Part shown: piece after piece, positions 36,019 to 48,400 of the stretch
How the letters are laid out: the number at the start of each line of letters is the position of its first letter
How positions within the stretch are numbered: the stretch's first letter is position 1
Assembly: GCA_001792895.1 (NCBI GenBank)
Contig: MARA01000003.1
Location: forward strand, 806,001-870,000
Direction of reading: 5' to 3'
Source: Lentinus brumalis
Taxonomy: Eukaryota > Basidiomycota > Agaricomycetes > Polyporales > Polyporaceae
DNA: 64,000 bases
Translations under genes and position numbers: made by a program
Notes under the pieces: generated by a model
The model's database searches: none
The model's input: only the letters and a program-made list of their open reading frames with translations
Told to the model about the DNA's origin: nothing

Positions 36019-36479
36019 TAAACTTGTCTGTAGGATCCTTAGTGCGCTACCTGGAACCCATGTTCCCGGCTGCTGAATGACATCTGTCGTATATAAGTGA
36101 GTTGATATTCGTGTCACCCTACTTCCACACCAGGGAGACCCAATGCGGCAGTGTATAGGTCTGCAGCCTACGTAGTGTAACCACTGCATACCAGAAGTGT
36201 ATCTGTAATAGCAGGGCCCTCCGGGCAGACCTGAACTACGGCGATGTAAGCAATATAAGCGATGTAAGAGAAGCTATCAAATCTGGCAGAATTAACAATA
36301 TTGTGCAGAAGCAGTATGCTCGAGGTGATTTAGTAAGCCTATTACAGCGAAGTCCACCTAATGGAGCGGGATCGGGAACGCGAGTGCCCATAGTACGTAT
36401 ATCATTTCCTAGCCCTGCGGCCCAGTTCCTCCATTTCAAGTATATATGTGATCTGCTGTGCAACCCTAAAATGCTTTTG

Positions 36480-37070
36480 TTAATGCCCCATATAGACAGA
36501 GATAGTGTACAATTTGCCAACGCACGATACAACCATGTCGTCCATTTTCTGTTTGTCTAAGCGTTTGACATCGGTGATATGTCGTTCACTTTCGGTATAT
36601 TCCATGATTATGAACTCGGCTGTTATGTTGAGACCGCTTTTGAGGGTCTTGACCTCTTGATTGAAAGGGAGATTGGGGCTATTACTGTGATTGACATAAA
36701 TTTTGAAGTATCGTGTTCGATATGCCTTGAAGTTGAGCGCACCGCGGGAGGGTGGGTAAGTCAAGGGCACGAGTGGTAGGGAGGTTTGACGCCGTCGTGA
36801 GGACAGTTCTCGCTGGAACCTCCATGGAGATCCTTGAATTGACCACATGCCATGCAGTAGAGGGGTATCATAGCTTGCAGTGTGGTCACTCCGTGTTACG
36901 GGAATGTTGATAAACTGCGATGGTCCTGCGATTGGAATCCTATAGACACGAACCAACTGAAATCTTGCCACTTCAGGGTAGAGTACACAAATTGACCGAG
37001 AAGCTGGACTTACACGACGTCTCATGGCCGAAGTAAAGCCTCCATTTGTTGCAACTGGACATTGAGACAT
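36480..37070 (-). CDS. Orphan gene, family X copy A
   Basis: I do not recognise the family. From ATG 37070 (MSQCPVATNGGFTSAMRRR) a first short exon is followed by a probable GTAAGT...TTTCAG intron (around 37013-36956). The second exon contains LVRVYRIPIAGPSQF, LTYPPSRGALNFK, NLPFNQEVKTLKSGLNITAE and FIIMEYTESERHITDV. A donor seems to follow DDMVVS near 36536, so the given 3' end is the open-frame end, not a proven stop. A second copy on the plus strand at 58887-59447 shares the order of these blocks and the intron position before LVRVY. It lies downstream of a C2H2 gene on the same strand. Confidence 0.5.
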   Translation of the reverse strand: MSQCPVATNGGFTSAMRRRVSPASRSICVLYPEVARFQLVRVYRIPIAGPSQFINIPVTRSDHTASYDTPLLHGMWSIQGSPWRFQRELSSRRRQTSLPLVPLTYPPSRGALNFKAYRTRYFKIYVNHSNSPNLPFNQEVKTLKSGLNITAEFIIMEYTESERHITDVKRLDKQKMDDMVVSCVGKLYTISVYMGH

Positions 37071-37580
37071 GGCCGAGTTGTTGCACCCGCTGTGGAGAAA
37101 AATTGTCAGGATACAGGAAGTTAAACCATTACCAGCCTGTCAACTCACATATAATAATTCAGTGGAGGAAGAGCGCAGGCCTCAATACTCGGTGTTTGGA
37201 TGGTGGTCGTGTGTACGATGATGGGATTGCGAACGAGTCATGCAGTGGTGTGAAAGCGCCCTTGTTCATATCCAGTTCAGATTTATTATATGGCACCAAT
37301 GTACACTAAAAGGCCACTCAGCAATAGATCAAACAGGGAATTACTTTTGGCTGGATCCAGATATGAGATTCAGAAAAACATTGCACATTTAAACTACATT
37401 GTTTGTTACAGATTACAGTTACCATTTCAGACCTCTTAGCTATAGTACGTTGCTCCCGGGTAAATTGCGGGATCCTCGTGCGCACACCGAACGTGCTGCT
37501 TGAGACCACGAAGAGTACTGAAGGGCCTGTTGCACTCTGTATTGGAGCATTGGTATACTGGAGGTCCCAGATATTAATAG

Positions 37581-38445
37581 CTATGGCAATAGCACTGAAA
37601 TGAATAAATACCAACCTTTCTCGGCATGTACATCAGACATATGACGACAAAAAGTGTAAGCTGACTTGTAAGACTTGGCGCAACCTAAAACATTGCATGT
37701 GTATGCTGATTTGACATCCCGATTGTCAGCAACATATCTTATACACTGCACATCACACTTACGGAGGTTAACAGAAGCCTTGTTGTGACCCATGCGAACA
37801 TGTCGTTGAAGACTGTCCTTGCGTGCAAACGATTTACCACATTGTTGACCTCGCATGCAAAGGTGCGCTGTAGAGACCAATATGTCAGCCATCAGATAGT
37901 TCAGAAACAGTATAACTGGAAATTTGTAGCAACTTGTCAATCACATTGAAGTCATCGGCAATCACTGACATAGCGTCGTACACCATGCAATGGCGTGCAT
38001 TCTTGTATCAGGCACAATATAGCCCTGGGATGCACAGTCATGTCTGATTATAGAACAGTACGTACTTTGTCTGACTTGACATGTTCAACTGCAGTGTTCG
38101 TGCTTTGGCTGGGAGCCTTTGACTTGTTGAGATCGGATATAGGAAGGGATGGTTTTGCAGCCTCAGGATCGGTGCTGTGCACATTACGTCCTTGATGCAA
38201 GTGCAAGCTAGTGGGAGCCTGTATATATCCGTGACGGTCAGCAAAGGGGTTCGCAATGTCTCGAAAACTGTTACCTCTGGTATGCTCACAACTGTAGTGA
38301 GACTGACTGAGTGTTGATGTGCATGGTCCATGTCATATGCGGGGTATGGAATCGATGCGACTCCTTCACTGCTAGGCTGATTTGTATGGGAAGAACCAGC
38401 ACCAGTATGCCAGAAATTGGAGGCCCCATAGACAGATGGGTTCAT
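37581..38445 (-). CDS. C2H2 zinc-finger protein A
   Basis: Probable DNA-binding protein. From ATG 38445 (MNPSVYGASNFWHTG) there is a Ser/His-rich N-terminus. After at least one intron come two C2H2-like fingers, each with two Cys and two His: HLCMRGQQCGKSFARKDSLQ with HVRMGH (about 37870-37785), and YTCNVLGCAKSYKSAY with HMSDVH (about 37700-37630). The first has five residues between its cysteines, one more than the usual four of this subtype. Exon borders between 37950 and 38270 are not resolved. Similar genes lie at 56130-57150 and 57747-58393. Confidence 0.55.
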
Positions 38446-38835
38446 GTCGACGTCAGCAACCTGTGCTTCTATGCCGTGATAGGATGGATAGTCCTACAGT
38501 GGTACTAGTGGTAAGTTCACAAAACTGGTGGCCAGGAATCATACAACACAGACCTGGTAGAACCCATCATAGTTGCCACCACTTTCACAATTGAGCAGTG
38601 TGCGGTACCATAAGTTCAAGTCCTCATCAGACCAGCCAATCGGCTGATGCTGAGACCTTGAGTGTATGGAGATGTCATAAGATATTTCGCGTGATTTTTT
38701 CAAGGCAGTTCAAGGCGGTACTGTTGCAAAGAGAGAGGGGACAGGCAAAGCGCAGAGCATCGAAACAATACAATCTTGTGTGATCGGCAATCACACGATT
38801 TACCTCAGTAAAGCGCGCAGGTTGAAACTGCAAAT

Positions 38836-39072
38836 GCTGAGGACCATTGGAGCGCTGAGGACCATTGGAGCGCTGAGGACCATTGGAGCGCTGAGGACCA
38901 TTGGAGCCCCGAGGATCATTGGAGCGCTGAGGACCATCGGAGCGCTGAGGACCATTGGAGCGCTGAGGACCATTGGAGCGCTGAGGACCATTGGAGCGCT
39001 GAGGACCATTGGAGCGCTGAGGACCATTGAAGCGCTGAGGACCGTGGAGGCGCTGAGGACATTGAAGCGCTA
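38836..39072. repeat. 18 bp minisatellite, about 13 units
   Basis: Tandem copies of CTGAGGACCATTGGAGCG with a few substitutions and one 3' unit shortened. Because 18 is a multiple of three, an open frame on the plus strand (38780-39073) encodes repeated ALRTIG and the minus strand encodes repeated MVLSAP. I see no splice or start context making either a real protein. Confidence 0.9.
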
Positions 39073-39381
39073 ACGGAAATCAACTTGTTGAGGAAATTGA
39101 CGCACAGAGTGTCTCAGACGAACTAGCCACTTTGCACCCATTCTGCCTCACTCAATGAGCATGAGGATTCGTATACCACCAACTAGTGGTCAGGATCGAC
39201 AGCAGGTTAGTTATACTTGAGACGTCATGCTCTTAGCACTTGGAATGGCTGGAGTCAATGTTTCATTGCTTACGTTGATTTCGCGAAATCACTGGCTGAC
39301 CAGTGACATTTTCTAATTGAACAGGTTGAGCTCAGGCAGAACCAGGAAGAGTGGCCAAGTCCCTCAGCACACGCACCAACC

Positions 39382-40449
39382 ATGGATGGCAATAGAAGGT
39401 CAAGCAGAAAGCGCAAGAATACTGATGCTGCCATGTCGAACCTCAAAGGAAAGAAGCAACGGCACGATACTCAAGATAAAGAAGCAGATACAGACGACCC
39501 TGAAGAGCTCACAGTGGGGGGGAGAATGAAAAATTGGACACAGGCTGAGAGGACACAGTTTTTCACCTGGATGCTTGCGAGCGACGCGCATTGGAGCACC
39601 TACCAGAAACAGAAGGCTGCAGTTTTCCGTCAGGTGCGTATGCTGTCCCTCTAAGGTGTGAGTAGATCCTCACATAATGATTGGCATGTAGTGTGCAGCA
39701 GCTCTGTTTCCGGGGAAGAAGAGCCATACGTCCCTCAAGTGCCACTATAAACGTAGCCTCACCTCTTCATGCAGCTGTACGCATTCCAGCAGTTCACTGT
39801 GAAGTCGTCCCATCTACATGAAGAGTCAATGCAAGCCCAGTTCAATGCTGGACGTGTCGCTGGTTTGAATCTGACTGGCCTAACCACCAAGGTCATCAAT
39901 AGGTGGTACGAACTCGGCTGGTTTGACTTGTTCGAGAAGAGGTACGCCGTCACTTAACTATTGCGTCGTCACTGCTTAGTTTGATCAATTTGCAGGTATT
40001 GTCTACACAACGGGGACAATCATACAACCTCAACACCAGAGCGACCCATAAGTCAGCCTCCCGTAGAGAGCGGTGCTTCACCGGGCATGCACGTCGCAAC
40101 TGATTGGAACTCCACAATTGATCCACAGCTTGTGGCCACCCGACCTTCTGTATGTTTAACACGGCATATACCATGCAAGGTCGTACTTACATTGTTGTCT
40201 CTGCAGATGCCAGATCAAACTGGTTTAGGTGACACGGAGCATGAGATACACCAGTCTGTGTATCCTTGCGGAGGAGTCCATGACATGCAGATGGTCACTG
40301 AACTCGCAAAGGTCACTGGATCGTTGCTCGAAGTGTGTACTTCGTTGAAGGATCTTATCAAGCAACAAGCCGAGGAGAGCAAGGTTCACACCAAACTCAT
40401 GCAGATGGAGCAGAACGAACACATCAATTGGGAGGGCAGAACGATGTGA
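39382..40449 (+). CDS. Myb/SANT-like DNA-binding protein, possibly broken
   Basis: ATG 39382 (MDGNRRSSRKRKNTDAA) leads to a basic N-terminus, then a trihelix-like segment NWTQAERTQFFTWMLASDAHW, AAVFRQ, and after an intron (39634-39692) CAAALFPGKKSHTSLKCHYKR. The next expected segment, LYAFQQFTVKSSHLHEES, lies in another frame with no normal-size intron in between, so a one-base change is likely near 39755-39775. Later exons carry FEKR, a linker, and a C-terminal helical part KVTGSLLEVCTSLKDLIKQQ ending at 40449. This W..AERT..F..W pattern recurs in orphan mushroom genes, often in repeat-rich areas. Either a decayed copy or an assembly indel. Confidence 0.5.
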
Positions 40450-40673
40450 ACGGGTATTTCTACTAAATCTGTATGAAGATGGTACGACAATGTATATGCT
40501 CTAGCGCGGAGGCCAGTCAAGGGTGTCGTTGAGTCTGAACAGAGCTGTCAGCTTGATACATAGTTATCTGGATAACCCGTACTCACTGGGGATTGCGCCA
40601 GGGATTAAAGTATCACCCGTGAATGGTCTCGTGGTCTTCCTCGTCGTCGGATGCTGTCCAAGTCAGATCAGAT

Positions 40674-41369
40674 TTAGTCGGATAGAAAATGTTTCTGTAT
40701 GATGTGACATACGTGGTGAGATAACAATGGTTGGTAATTGGATTGTTGAGGAGGCCGCACGGCCATATGACTCCGAGGGTGGGTGTTTGGGTGGAAACAA
40801 TTTGACTGTTCGCCAGGAGGCAGATACAGAGTCCTGAGTGCTATGTCCAGTATGCAGGGTAGAACACCAGACAGTCGATAGAACCTAAATTGCTCTTTGA
40901 CAGTCAACTGTGTAGGTACATATGCACCTTCCGGCAATATGACCCAGACAGTTGGCACACAGAGCAAAAAAGGGTCAACCGACAGGCGAGTAGGGCACAT
41001 CTTGAACACCACCCATCCTGCCCCGCAGACTGTAAGTTCCTTTACAGTAGCCGTAACTGCTACTGTAGAGGTCCCCTGCGGCATGATACATATGTCCATG
41101 TCCATGCTTATAGGGTCCAATGGCCGCTGACGAACCATCCAGACCTGCTTGAGTGCGAATCTGAGTCTGTGCGCTTCAAGGGGGAATAGTGCACAGGATG
41201 GTCGTCGCTGAAAGCAAATATGGGTCGGAGGGAACTCTGCAATGTGGACAGGCTGCATAGTAGAAGTGTAGGATGCAGCGTAGCTGGAGTCGAGATGATG
41301 TGGTTTTGCGAGAGTGATGCAGTGTCCGAACAAAAACCTCTTATATATGGCTAGTAAATGCTGACTCAC
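40674..41369 (-). CDS. Hypothetical open frame, weakly supported
   Basis: A 231-codon frame without stops, unusually long for non-coding sequence here, containing PLDPISMDMDICIMPQG, TVAVTATVKELTVCGAGW and LLCVPTVWVILPEGAYV. The first ATG is 41369 and others follow at MQPVHIAEF. I recognise no domain. It faces the plus-strand orphan gene at 41791. Could be a single long exon of an orphan gene or chance. Confidence 0.3.
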   Translation of the reverse strand: MSQHLLAIYKRFLFGHCITLAKPHHLDSSYAASYTSTMQPVHIAEFPPTHICFQRRPSCALFPLEAHRLRFALKQVWMVRQRPLDPISMDMDICIMPQGTSTVAVTATVKELTVCGAGWVVFKMCPTRLSVDPFLLCVPTVWVILPEGAYVPTQLTVKEQFRFYRLSGVLPCILDIALRTLYLPPGEQSNCFHPNTHPRSHMAVRPPQQSNYQPLLSHHVCHIIQKHFLSD

Positions 41370-41790
41370 GTCATGTTGATCTCGCCATTCAAAATCATGT
41401 CGTGGCTAGGCTCTGTGATATTTCATGTGATAATACTACATGCACCGTCATGCGCACCACCATGTGTAGTGTGTATATGCAATGAGTTGCGATGGTTAGG
41501 GCGGGCTGAAGCACCAAGGCCTGTGCCAATGCAAGCACCAGTCTAAGCACTGTTGTTATTGGGAAGTTTTCAATGATATACACACTCTGAGTGCCCACAA
41601 TATTTGCAGGTCGCTCGTGGTGGCACCTACATATGCTGGCTGTAGCGCCGGCGATGGCACCTAGAATCATGATTGGCAGACTGGCAGGTGCTGGTATAAG
41701 CGCTTATCGGACGCTGAGCGGTAATGACGGATATACGTTGGTTCAGTGCTCTCTCCACGTCTCTTGTATCTGCATTCCCTGCTTAACACC

Positions 41791-42713
41791 ATGCAACGCA
41801 CAGATGACCTAACAGACGCACGCAGTGGTTATGTCGAGTCGACAGAGTTCACTCTGGCCAGCTTTCGGACTAGTCCGTTGATGGCATATCAAGTCATACC
41901 CATGCCACCGGATTCATTTGTCGGGACCGTATCTGATCACCGGGTGGTGCTACCGGGATCCGGAAAGGTGATAACAGATTATATGTGTCACTTCTGAGAG
42001 GTTCACTTATATCTGAATACAGCTAGTGATGGGTCAACAGAAGGTGTACTACCTTACGGACCCTACGGGGTTCAGTTGGGGTACTGTGGTTGAAACACAT
42101 TGCACTGCGAACGGCAGTGAGCATTTTTCCTTGTTGCAATAACATGCACTCACAGTGGTGAATAGTTCTACAATCTCGGTCCAAGCCATATATTCCCACG
42201 ATATTCCGAGAGCGTATCGATTACGATGTCCGATCCTTTGTGGCAAGAATGACTCCACCTGACGCGGTTGTCTACAATGCCCTGAAGATTCCTGCTGATA
42301 AGCATGGAATGGGTTTATGTGCTCTGCCTATCCCCTCCCGGGGTGGAAGGCCTCGCTCCTCCATGGCAACCCTCATCCAGCTTGTTCTGCTCGGTTCTCC
42401 TCGTCGGTGCCTGTTGGGATATGAAATTGTGGCCGTCTTATGGGACGCTTCCGGTACTATACGTCTGCAACTGATGACTGGATGGTGCGTAAAGTCCCTA
42501 TATACAGAAATTGACTGTAGAGTACTGACCGTCAATGTGCAGCATACTCTATTTCGCACGCTCTATCTCACAGCCTGTTTTGCGTCCCTCCCAGGGCCAC
42601 CGGAATTACAGCCTGCTGAACGAGTCTGGTTTATGACTTGCACTACTGGGGTTCCTCGTACGTTAAAATATCCAAATGGTACATATCCTAGGCACAAGGG
42701 AAAGAAGCAATGA
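41791..42713 (+). CDS. Hypothetical multi-exon orphan gene
   Basis: ATG 41791 (MQRTDDLTDARSGYVESTEF) starts an exon ending with a GTGATA donor after VVLPGSGK near 41968; a second exon from about 42023 and a third from about 42158 end in a long frame (DYDVRSFVARMTPPDAVVYN, RCLLGYEIVAVLWDASGT, QHTLFRTLYLTACFASLPG), stopping at 42713. Splice sites fit local consensus, but frames between exons 2 and 3 are uncertain. No known domain. Confidence 0.35.
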
Positions 42714-42966
42714 TTTTGTCCCGGATGAAGAAGTCCAGAGTGTCATCGGAATGGCAGGAGCTCAGAGCTGGCAATGAGGAAGGAGCCGTGGTATATAGGC
42801 AGCATACAGACAGTGGCAGACGGATCTAGGAATCTTGAGCTACTCTGGCTGAGGTGTTGGAGGGGCGTAAATTTTGTATTCAGACAGGTCTGATACCAAT
42901 TGTTATAAGAGCGTACATTCTGTGCTCAGACATCCAGTACGTATCAGACAAAACACCCGGTGCCAC

Positions 42967-43451
42967 TCAGTACTGGCAGATTCTACTGATGTGCTCCACC
43001 AGATCAATAAGCTGCAATAGCTCCTCGATCCTGTCATGTTCGGTCATTACGACCTCTTGAGTGATTGCAACATCAACCTTGGTGTCTGTAAACCTCTGAT
43101 AGATCATCTCGCCCACCACTCTCACATGAAGTGGAGAGCCTCGCTCTGATGACATGTCAGATAGATCATCAACACCGTGCGTAATGACACACCTTCTGGC
43201 GAGGGGCGCACAGGACGGAACTCTTTTGTTCGGTATGCAGAGTCTGTGTCTGTGGCGTGGGATAGGACTCTACAGAGATCGAAGTCATGATCTGGTTCCA
43301 TGAGACATAAATCTGCAACGTACAATTGACCTGAGATCAGGGGCATCCACAGGACCACTGCAGTACTGGCAGAAGATTTGTGGGGGGCCATCATGGTAGT
43401 CGCACAGTAAAGATGTACTTGTGTGAAGTTCGAACATGCTGGATGTTGCAC
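42967..43451 (-). CDS. Hypothetical orphan gene
   Basis: Two adjoining minus-strand frames, one with SGQLYVADLCLMEPDHDFDL and EFRPVRPSPEGVSL, the other with SSERGSPLHVRVVGEM and IEELLQLIDLVEHI, would join through a small intron near 43160-43190. The second part looks like a helical, acidic C-terminus. No domain recognised; the join is not proven. Confidence 0.3.
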
Positions 43452-44160
43452 GTGTCCTATCTGTTCAAAATGTAAACAGATACAAGCAAATTATGCACAT
43501 ACATTTTATGTGGATAACTGGTGTAGTGGTATAAGCTGGTTGAAATATTCGTATTAGCACCATTTTAGACCACCGCATCATACACCCACTGCTTTTTGCT
43601 GCTGAGATTCTGAATGTTGAGCTATACAAACTCTGCTATCATAATGCTGTCGAGCAGTCATCTGAAGGGAGGATTCAAGCGTGTGTCGTTGGTAGCAAGC
43701 GGTGACCGACATCTTACACGGTTGTCATTGGCATTGGATTTTGATGTGGTCTGTACACTGCCTCAGCCATAATTGTATGTCCATGAATGTTTTGTTATGG
43801 TGTTGAACCAATAACTCTACTTAGACAGTTGTGCCCATGGAAACTATCAACCACGGAGACTCAAACACGCGCACTCCGGCAACTCGGGTGCTGAACGCCG
43901 TACGTGCGACCGTACCTCTAGATACTGGAGATTACCTCTCCTTCTTCTGCAGGACGTGGCGGACTCACCTTTCTTTCTGCTCCACATTGGGGCGCGGAGG
44001 ATTTGTTGCCAGACCTCCAGCTTATTCAGACTTTCTTTGTGTCTACTAGAATCAGCGTGATCTCAGTGCTCTTCGATCAACCACATATAATTTGCACGTA
44101 TATCAAGGAGAACGCTGAGTCTGCCAGTATAGATACAAAGATGTGACAACGATGGAGTCC
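43452..44160. other. Gene-poor, AT-rich stretch
   Basis: About 700 bp without a supported feature. A short open frame at 43831-44049 begins with ATG after a plausible context, but no motif or splice partner supports it. Confidence 0.4.
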
Positions 44161-44161
44161 T

Positions 44162-44266
44162 ACTCAGCATTGTGCTCCACCCCATCGTCCTCGATGGCAC
44201 TGTCCACCCCATTGTCCTCGTTGTCGCCCTCCGCGCTGATACGGCAGCTGCGTCTCTGAGGGCGGA
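44162..44266 (-). pseudogene. Acidic C-terminal exon fragment
   Basis: On the minus strand an AG acceptor-like site (CGCCCTCAG, just right of 44260) is followed by a frame encoding ISAEGDNEDNGVDSAIED and ending at TAG near 44162. Its acidic EDDG character matches the acidic end of the RING gene exon at 50104-50230, on the same strand. It may be the original last exon of that gene, separated by inserted DNA; splice phases do not fit cleanly, so this is a weak call. Confidence 0.25.
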
Positions 44267-45139
44267 ACACCCAACAAATGACAACAACCAACCTGAAAGG
44301 GTGCGAGTGGGCTAGTCGATTCTCGGTCGAGCGGCGACGAAGTCGAGCATCGGAGGTTCGCGAAGTCGAAGAGCTCGAAAGGGGGAGGGAAAAAGGCGAA
44401 AGTGGTGCGAGGGAAAAGGGGGATCGGCGAGATGTCGGCGATATATAGCCTAACGACGAATAGCCGCTGGCAAGACGAAACCACGAGGCACTCCGGCCTC
44501 GATGCGAAGACTCTGCGACGCGATAGTGCGACGAATCGGCCCCGTCCTGGGTGCACGAAACGACGAAGTCCTTCCTGGACAACTGGGGGCCACGATAGGC
44601 TGGGGGAGACCACGATAGGCTGGGGGAGACCACGATAGGTCGACTGGGTCACGATAGACCGACTAGGGCCACGATAGGCCGAACGCGAAGGCTCTTCTTG
44701 AGCGAAACCGGCCCTTCCTGGGCTACCCTTCCTGGGCTACTTGCTGGGTCGACAATACGACACTGGCCGACGATACGGCGAAACTGTGAGAAGACTCTGC
44801 GACTCAACTGGACCTGGGACCTGGAGCGACTCTGGCTCGAAACTGGCGAAAACGTCGAAGAGCGTCGAAACGACCGAAACGAGAGCTCGATGACGGAGAG
44901 GGGGAAAGGGTCTCTTGATTCGGAGTGTAGATGGTGGGGGAAGGGAAGGGGGCCTCTAACTAGATGCTGTACATGCTGTTCGACGATATGGTACGATGAA
45001 GCGCGCGATTCGGCCTATGACTAAGCGATGAACAACCAATCAGAGCCGAACACGAGGCTAATCGCGTGATGCGACAACGACGGCGCCGACAACGCCGAAC
45101 AGGCGCTAGGCGCACGGACCAGGTCAAACAATCGCAACA
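44267..45139. other. CGA-rich sequence left of the transposon
   Basis: Dense in CGA/TCG trinucleotides, with near-tandem copies of CCACGATAGGCTGGGGGA at 44590-44640 and CCTTCCTGGGCTA twice near 44704-44730. No gene. The right flank of the transposon (49652-50103) has the same texture and GACGATA motifs, so before insertion the two were probably one stretch, perhaps an older degraded element. Confidence 0.45.
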
Positions 45140-45141
45140 TA

Positions 45142-45166
45142 CTGTACCATTTCGATCAATCCGGCC
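45142..45166 (+). repeat. Left terminal inverted repeat of the transposon
   Basis: 25 bp, begins CTGTACCATTTCG, preceded by TA. Two mismatches to the right end. Confidence 0.88.
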
Positions 45167-45413
45167 CCGCATGTGACCTGTGACCGAGCACTTACATTTG
45201 GTCAATTCGGCGTCCTCCTTGTGGAGCTGTGACTGAGTGGTAAGTTCGGCCAACTTTCCATGTTCATTGTTATGATCTGGCCAGTGGTTCGAGCCTCGCG
45301 ATGGACATTTTTTTTTTACCTCAGCACTTGATTGAAATTTACAGTTTTGCCCTACTCCTAATGTGCTCGACGCTCACAAGCCTGTCTGTCGCCCTCCCAT
45401 CTCTCCCCCCTGA

Positions 45414-48400
45414 ATGTCGTTCTCAGCACTTGACAATGCACTGCGCATCCCTCTGCCTGTTAAAGAGGCCATACTCCCCTCGCCGTTGCTCTCTGTTCTG
45501 GGGTTACTGAGCTTCTCTCTGCCTGTCATCACCGTCGCCATACACGAAGCCGTACAAGTCGAGAACTTCATCGGTACCGAAGCACCCACAGTCACAGACC
45601 CAAAGCTCATCCGTCGTATCCCTGTTCCCCCACCCACAACAGTCAACAACCTCCTCTGGACCTTGAGAACCACTCCCGACACTCCGCTCCCGCTCTCCAT
45701 CCGATGCGCGCACCTTCAAGTTGGACCTCAGAGCACTGCCCGCTCCCTCCCGGTGTGGGTGCTCACGTACTGGACAGAAGTCCTCCATCTACGCTCGCCA
45801 GATGGTCCCTACGCGGCTTGGAAAGATGCTGAGCAATACCTGCAAAAACACCGTCAGCTCTGGAGGTCGTCACACATGCGCAAGACCTGTACCGTTGTGG
45901 ACGAAGTCTTCGAACGTCTGGCCACTGTTCCGTGGGATGGGCTTGTGCGAGGCTTCGACAACCCCGAGCCGCTGCACCAGATCGCCCGCTATGCCAGCAA
46001 GCGTTGGCTCACCGACGTTCACGAGAACCAGCTGTTGGACGTCCTGCGCGTCGCTGCAAGCCGTCACCCGAAAGGAGGCCGCATCGAGGTCGAGAACTTG
46101 GCATTCTGGAACTTCTTGACCAACGCTTATGGGAAGCGAGCGGATGGAGCCTATGCAGAGGCACGTCATTATTTGCGTCCGCGTGGAGTTGGAGAGGCTC
46201 TGGTCGAGGGGTTACGGGATAAGGTCGGGTTCATTGTCAATCTCCGGAACACTCACTGGATTTCCATCTGCGTGGACTTCGGGAACGCAACAGTGTTCTA
46301 CGGTGATTCACTCAGTGGCAGCGGGTATGATCCTAAGGTTGTCAAGGTCTTGAATTGGTGGATATCTTGCCACAGCGATCAGATGTTTGCATGGAAAACA
46401 ATGGGCATCACATACCAGAAAGATGTCTTCTCGTGTGGTTTGCTTAGCTGGAATGGGCTAGCGCATCATCTCTTTCCTGAAGAGTTCGCTCTCATCCCCG
46501 TCGCCGATGTGCAAGATGCTCGTCTTGAGATGCTTGTGCAGGTTGTCGATCGGCATCTGGAACACGTAAGTCATCAGAAAGTTTGATAGACCATCACCTT
46601 ACCGACTTTCTAGAGCTTTGACACCGCTGGAGAAGACTTCCCCTTCTCGTTCACCTTCCCTGCCCCAGGATTGCCGGCTTCATCGTCGTCGGCAGCACCG
46701 CCATCGCCACAAGCAGCACCAGCACCCATATCCGAGCCTTCTGCTCTTCCATACCCCATGTCCTCTCCGACCGTGTCCGTATCAGTCCCTCAAACATCGC
46801 CGTCATGTTCGTCTCTCTCCCTGCCCTCCTTGGGAATGCACGCAGACTCTCCGGGCTCGCTCTTCAACGAGGGTTCGCCGGACAGGTTCGCTGCTTCGTC
46901 ACGCTCTCCTACCCTGTCCTACGCCCTCTCAGCATCATCCATCCGATCCGAGAGCATGTACGAACCGTCGATCGCCTCTGCTGAAGTACACGTCCAGCCA
47001 CCTGACGCGGCCAGGGCCACGCACTCCGAGCGTTCTTCGTCTGCTGCTTCAGAGAAATCTAGCCCATGCGAGTCTCTGTCTGCTCCCGCTGCGACAAAGA
47101 AGACGGTTGGCAAGCTGTCAATCAAATCGTCAGTTCGGCGCGCATTTGACAAGCTCAAGAAAGGGACGGAACCCGCTGGTATTCTCGCCTGGTGGCGCGA
47201 AAAGGCAACACCCGAGCAGAGGCACGCACAGTTTGCTCGGGCAACAGAGGAGTCCGAGAACTTCCTAGCGAGAGAGAAGGAGTCAGACGAGCGAAATGCG
47301 AAGCAGGCAGATAAGAAACGGAAGGCATCACAGAACGATCGACAGCGTCGCTCCCGCGCTAATAAGAAGGCGAAGAATGCCATCTCATCAGGGGCAACTA
47401 CACCACAGCGTCGGACGAAGCGGACGATCGACCACCTCCGCGACACTGCTGAAGTCGTCAACGCCAAGCGGCAGAAGCAGGAGCTTGCTGCATCGACTCG
47501 CCCCAAGCAGGAGGTTGTGGAGGCTGTCAGAGAGAAGACTCGGAAGCCGCAGGGCCGCCCACGCGTGCACTCGCTGAAGCGGGCAACGTACGTCAACTGG
47601 CATACGAAGGCGCTTTGGGATCAAATCGACGCGGCGTCGAAGCACCCTTCCATTGCTGGCCCCAACATGAACGGCTACCAGATCAAGAAGTTCCTCATGC
47701 AACGGAACTCACGCACCTTCTCAGCACTGAGCCGCTCTACCATAGACGGCTGGATTGACTCTTCTGGGACACGCCCGCGCTGGTCGGACAAGGCGCTACG
47801 GATGGCAGAGAAAGGCAACTTACAGGGCGGACATGGAGGCGTCAAAGGCATGCTTGCAGGCCATCCGGAGGTGGTCGTGTCGATCAGACGTCGGCTTGAA
47901 GCCTTGCGCAATGGTGGTGCACCTATCAGCCTTGTCACCGCACAGGGCATCGTTGTCGCGACGATCTTGAAGGACGCGCCCGAGGTTTTCGAGCAGCGCG
48001 CTCGTGACGGCAGTGTGTTCCGCTGCTCAGACTCCTTCCTGTGTTCGTTCCTGCATGGCGAGCTGCACTGGTCAGAGCGCCGAGCCACCCGGGATGCGCA
48101 CAAGCTTCCAGCGGACTGGGAAGCCCAGTGCACGAAGGCGTTCATGCGCCTGGTCCATGACATCAAGGAGTACGACATCCCTGCCGAGTTGTACGTCAAC
48201 ACGGATCAGACGAACATGGTCTACGCTCAAGGGACAAAACTCACATGGGCGCCGACTGGGGCCAAGCAGGTCGCTCTTGCTGGTCAGGACGAGAAGCGTG
48301 CCGTCACACTGTGCGTCTCCGTTGCGAACAGTGGGGTTCTACTGCCATTCCAGGCCGTCTACAAGGGCGAAACGTACCGCTCTACACCTGCGAAAACAGC

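Noticed and set aside
34850..36230. LTR retrotransposon bounded by the direct GGCCCTCCGGGC copies
   Set aside because: The repeats are only about 18 bp, and there is no primer-binding site, polypurine tract or gag/pol coding between them.
38780..39073. Repeat protein with ALRTIG units
   Set aside because: Produced by an 18 bp minisatellite; no splice partners or conserved flanks.
45414..46613. Ulp1 frame as a separate host gene with its own stop
   Set aside because: The stop lies in a standard 48 bp intron whose borders join in phase 0 to the transposase frame, and the whole gene is inside the terminal repeats.
46919..47596. 225-codon minus-strand frame inside the transposon
   Set aside because: Antisense to the transposase exon; Ser/Arg/Phe-rich composition follows from the basic coding strand.
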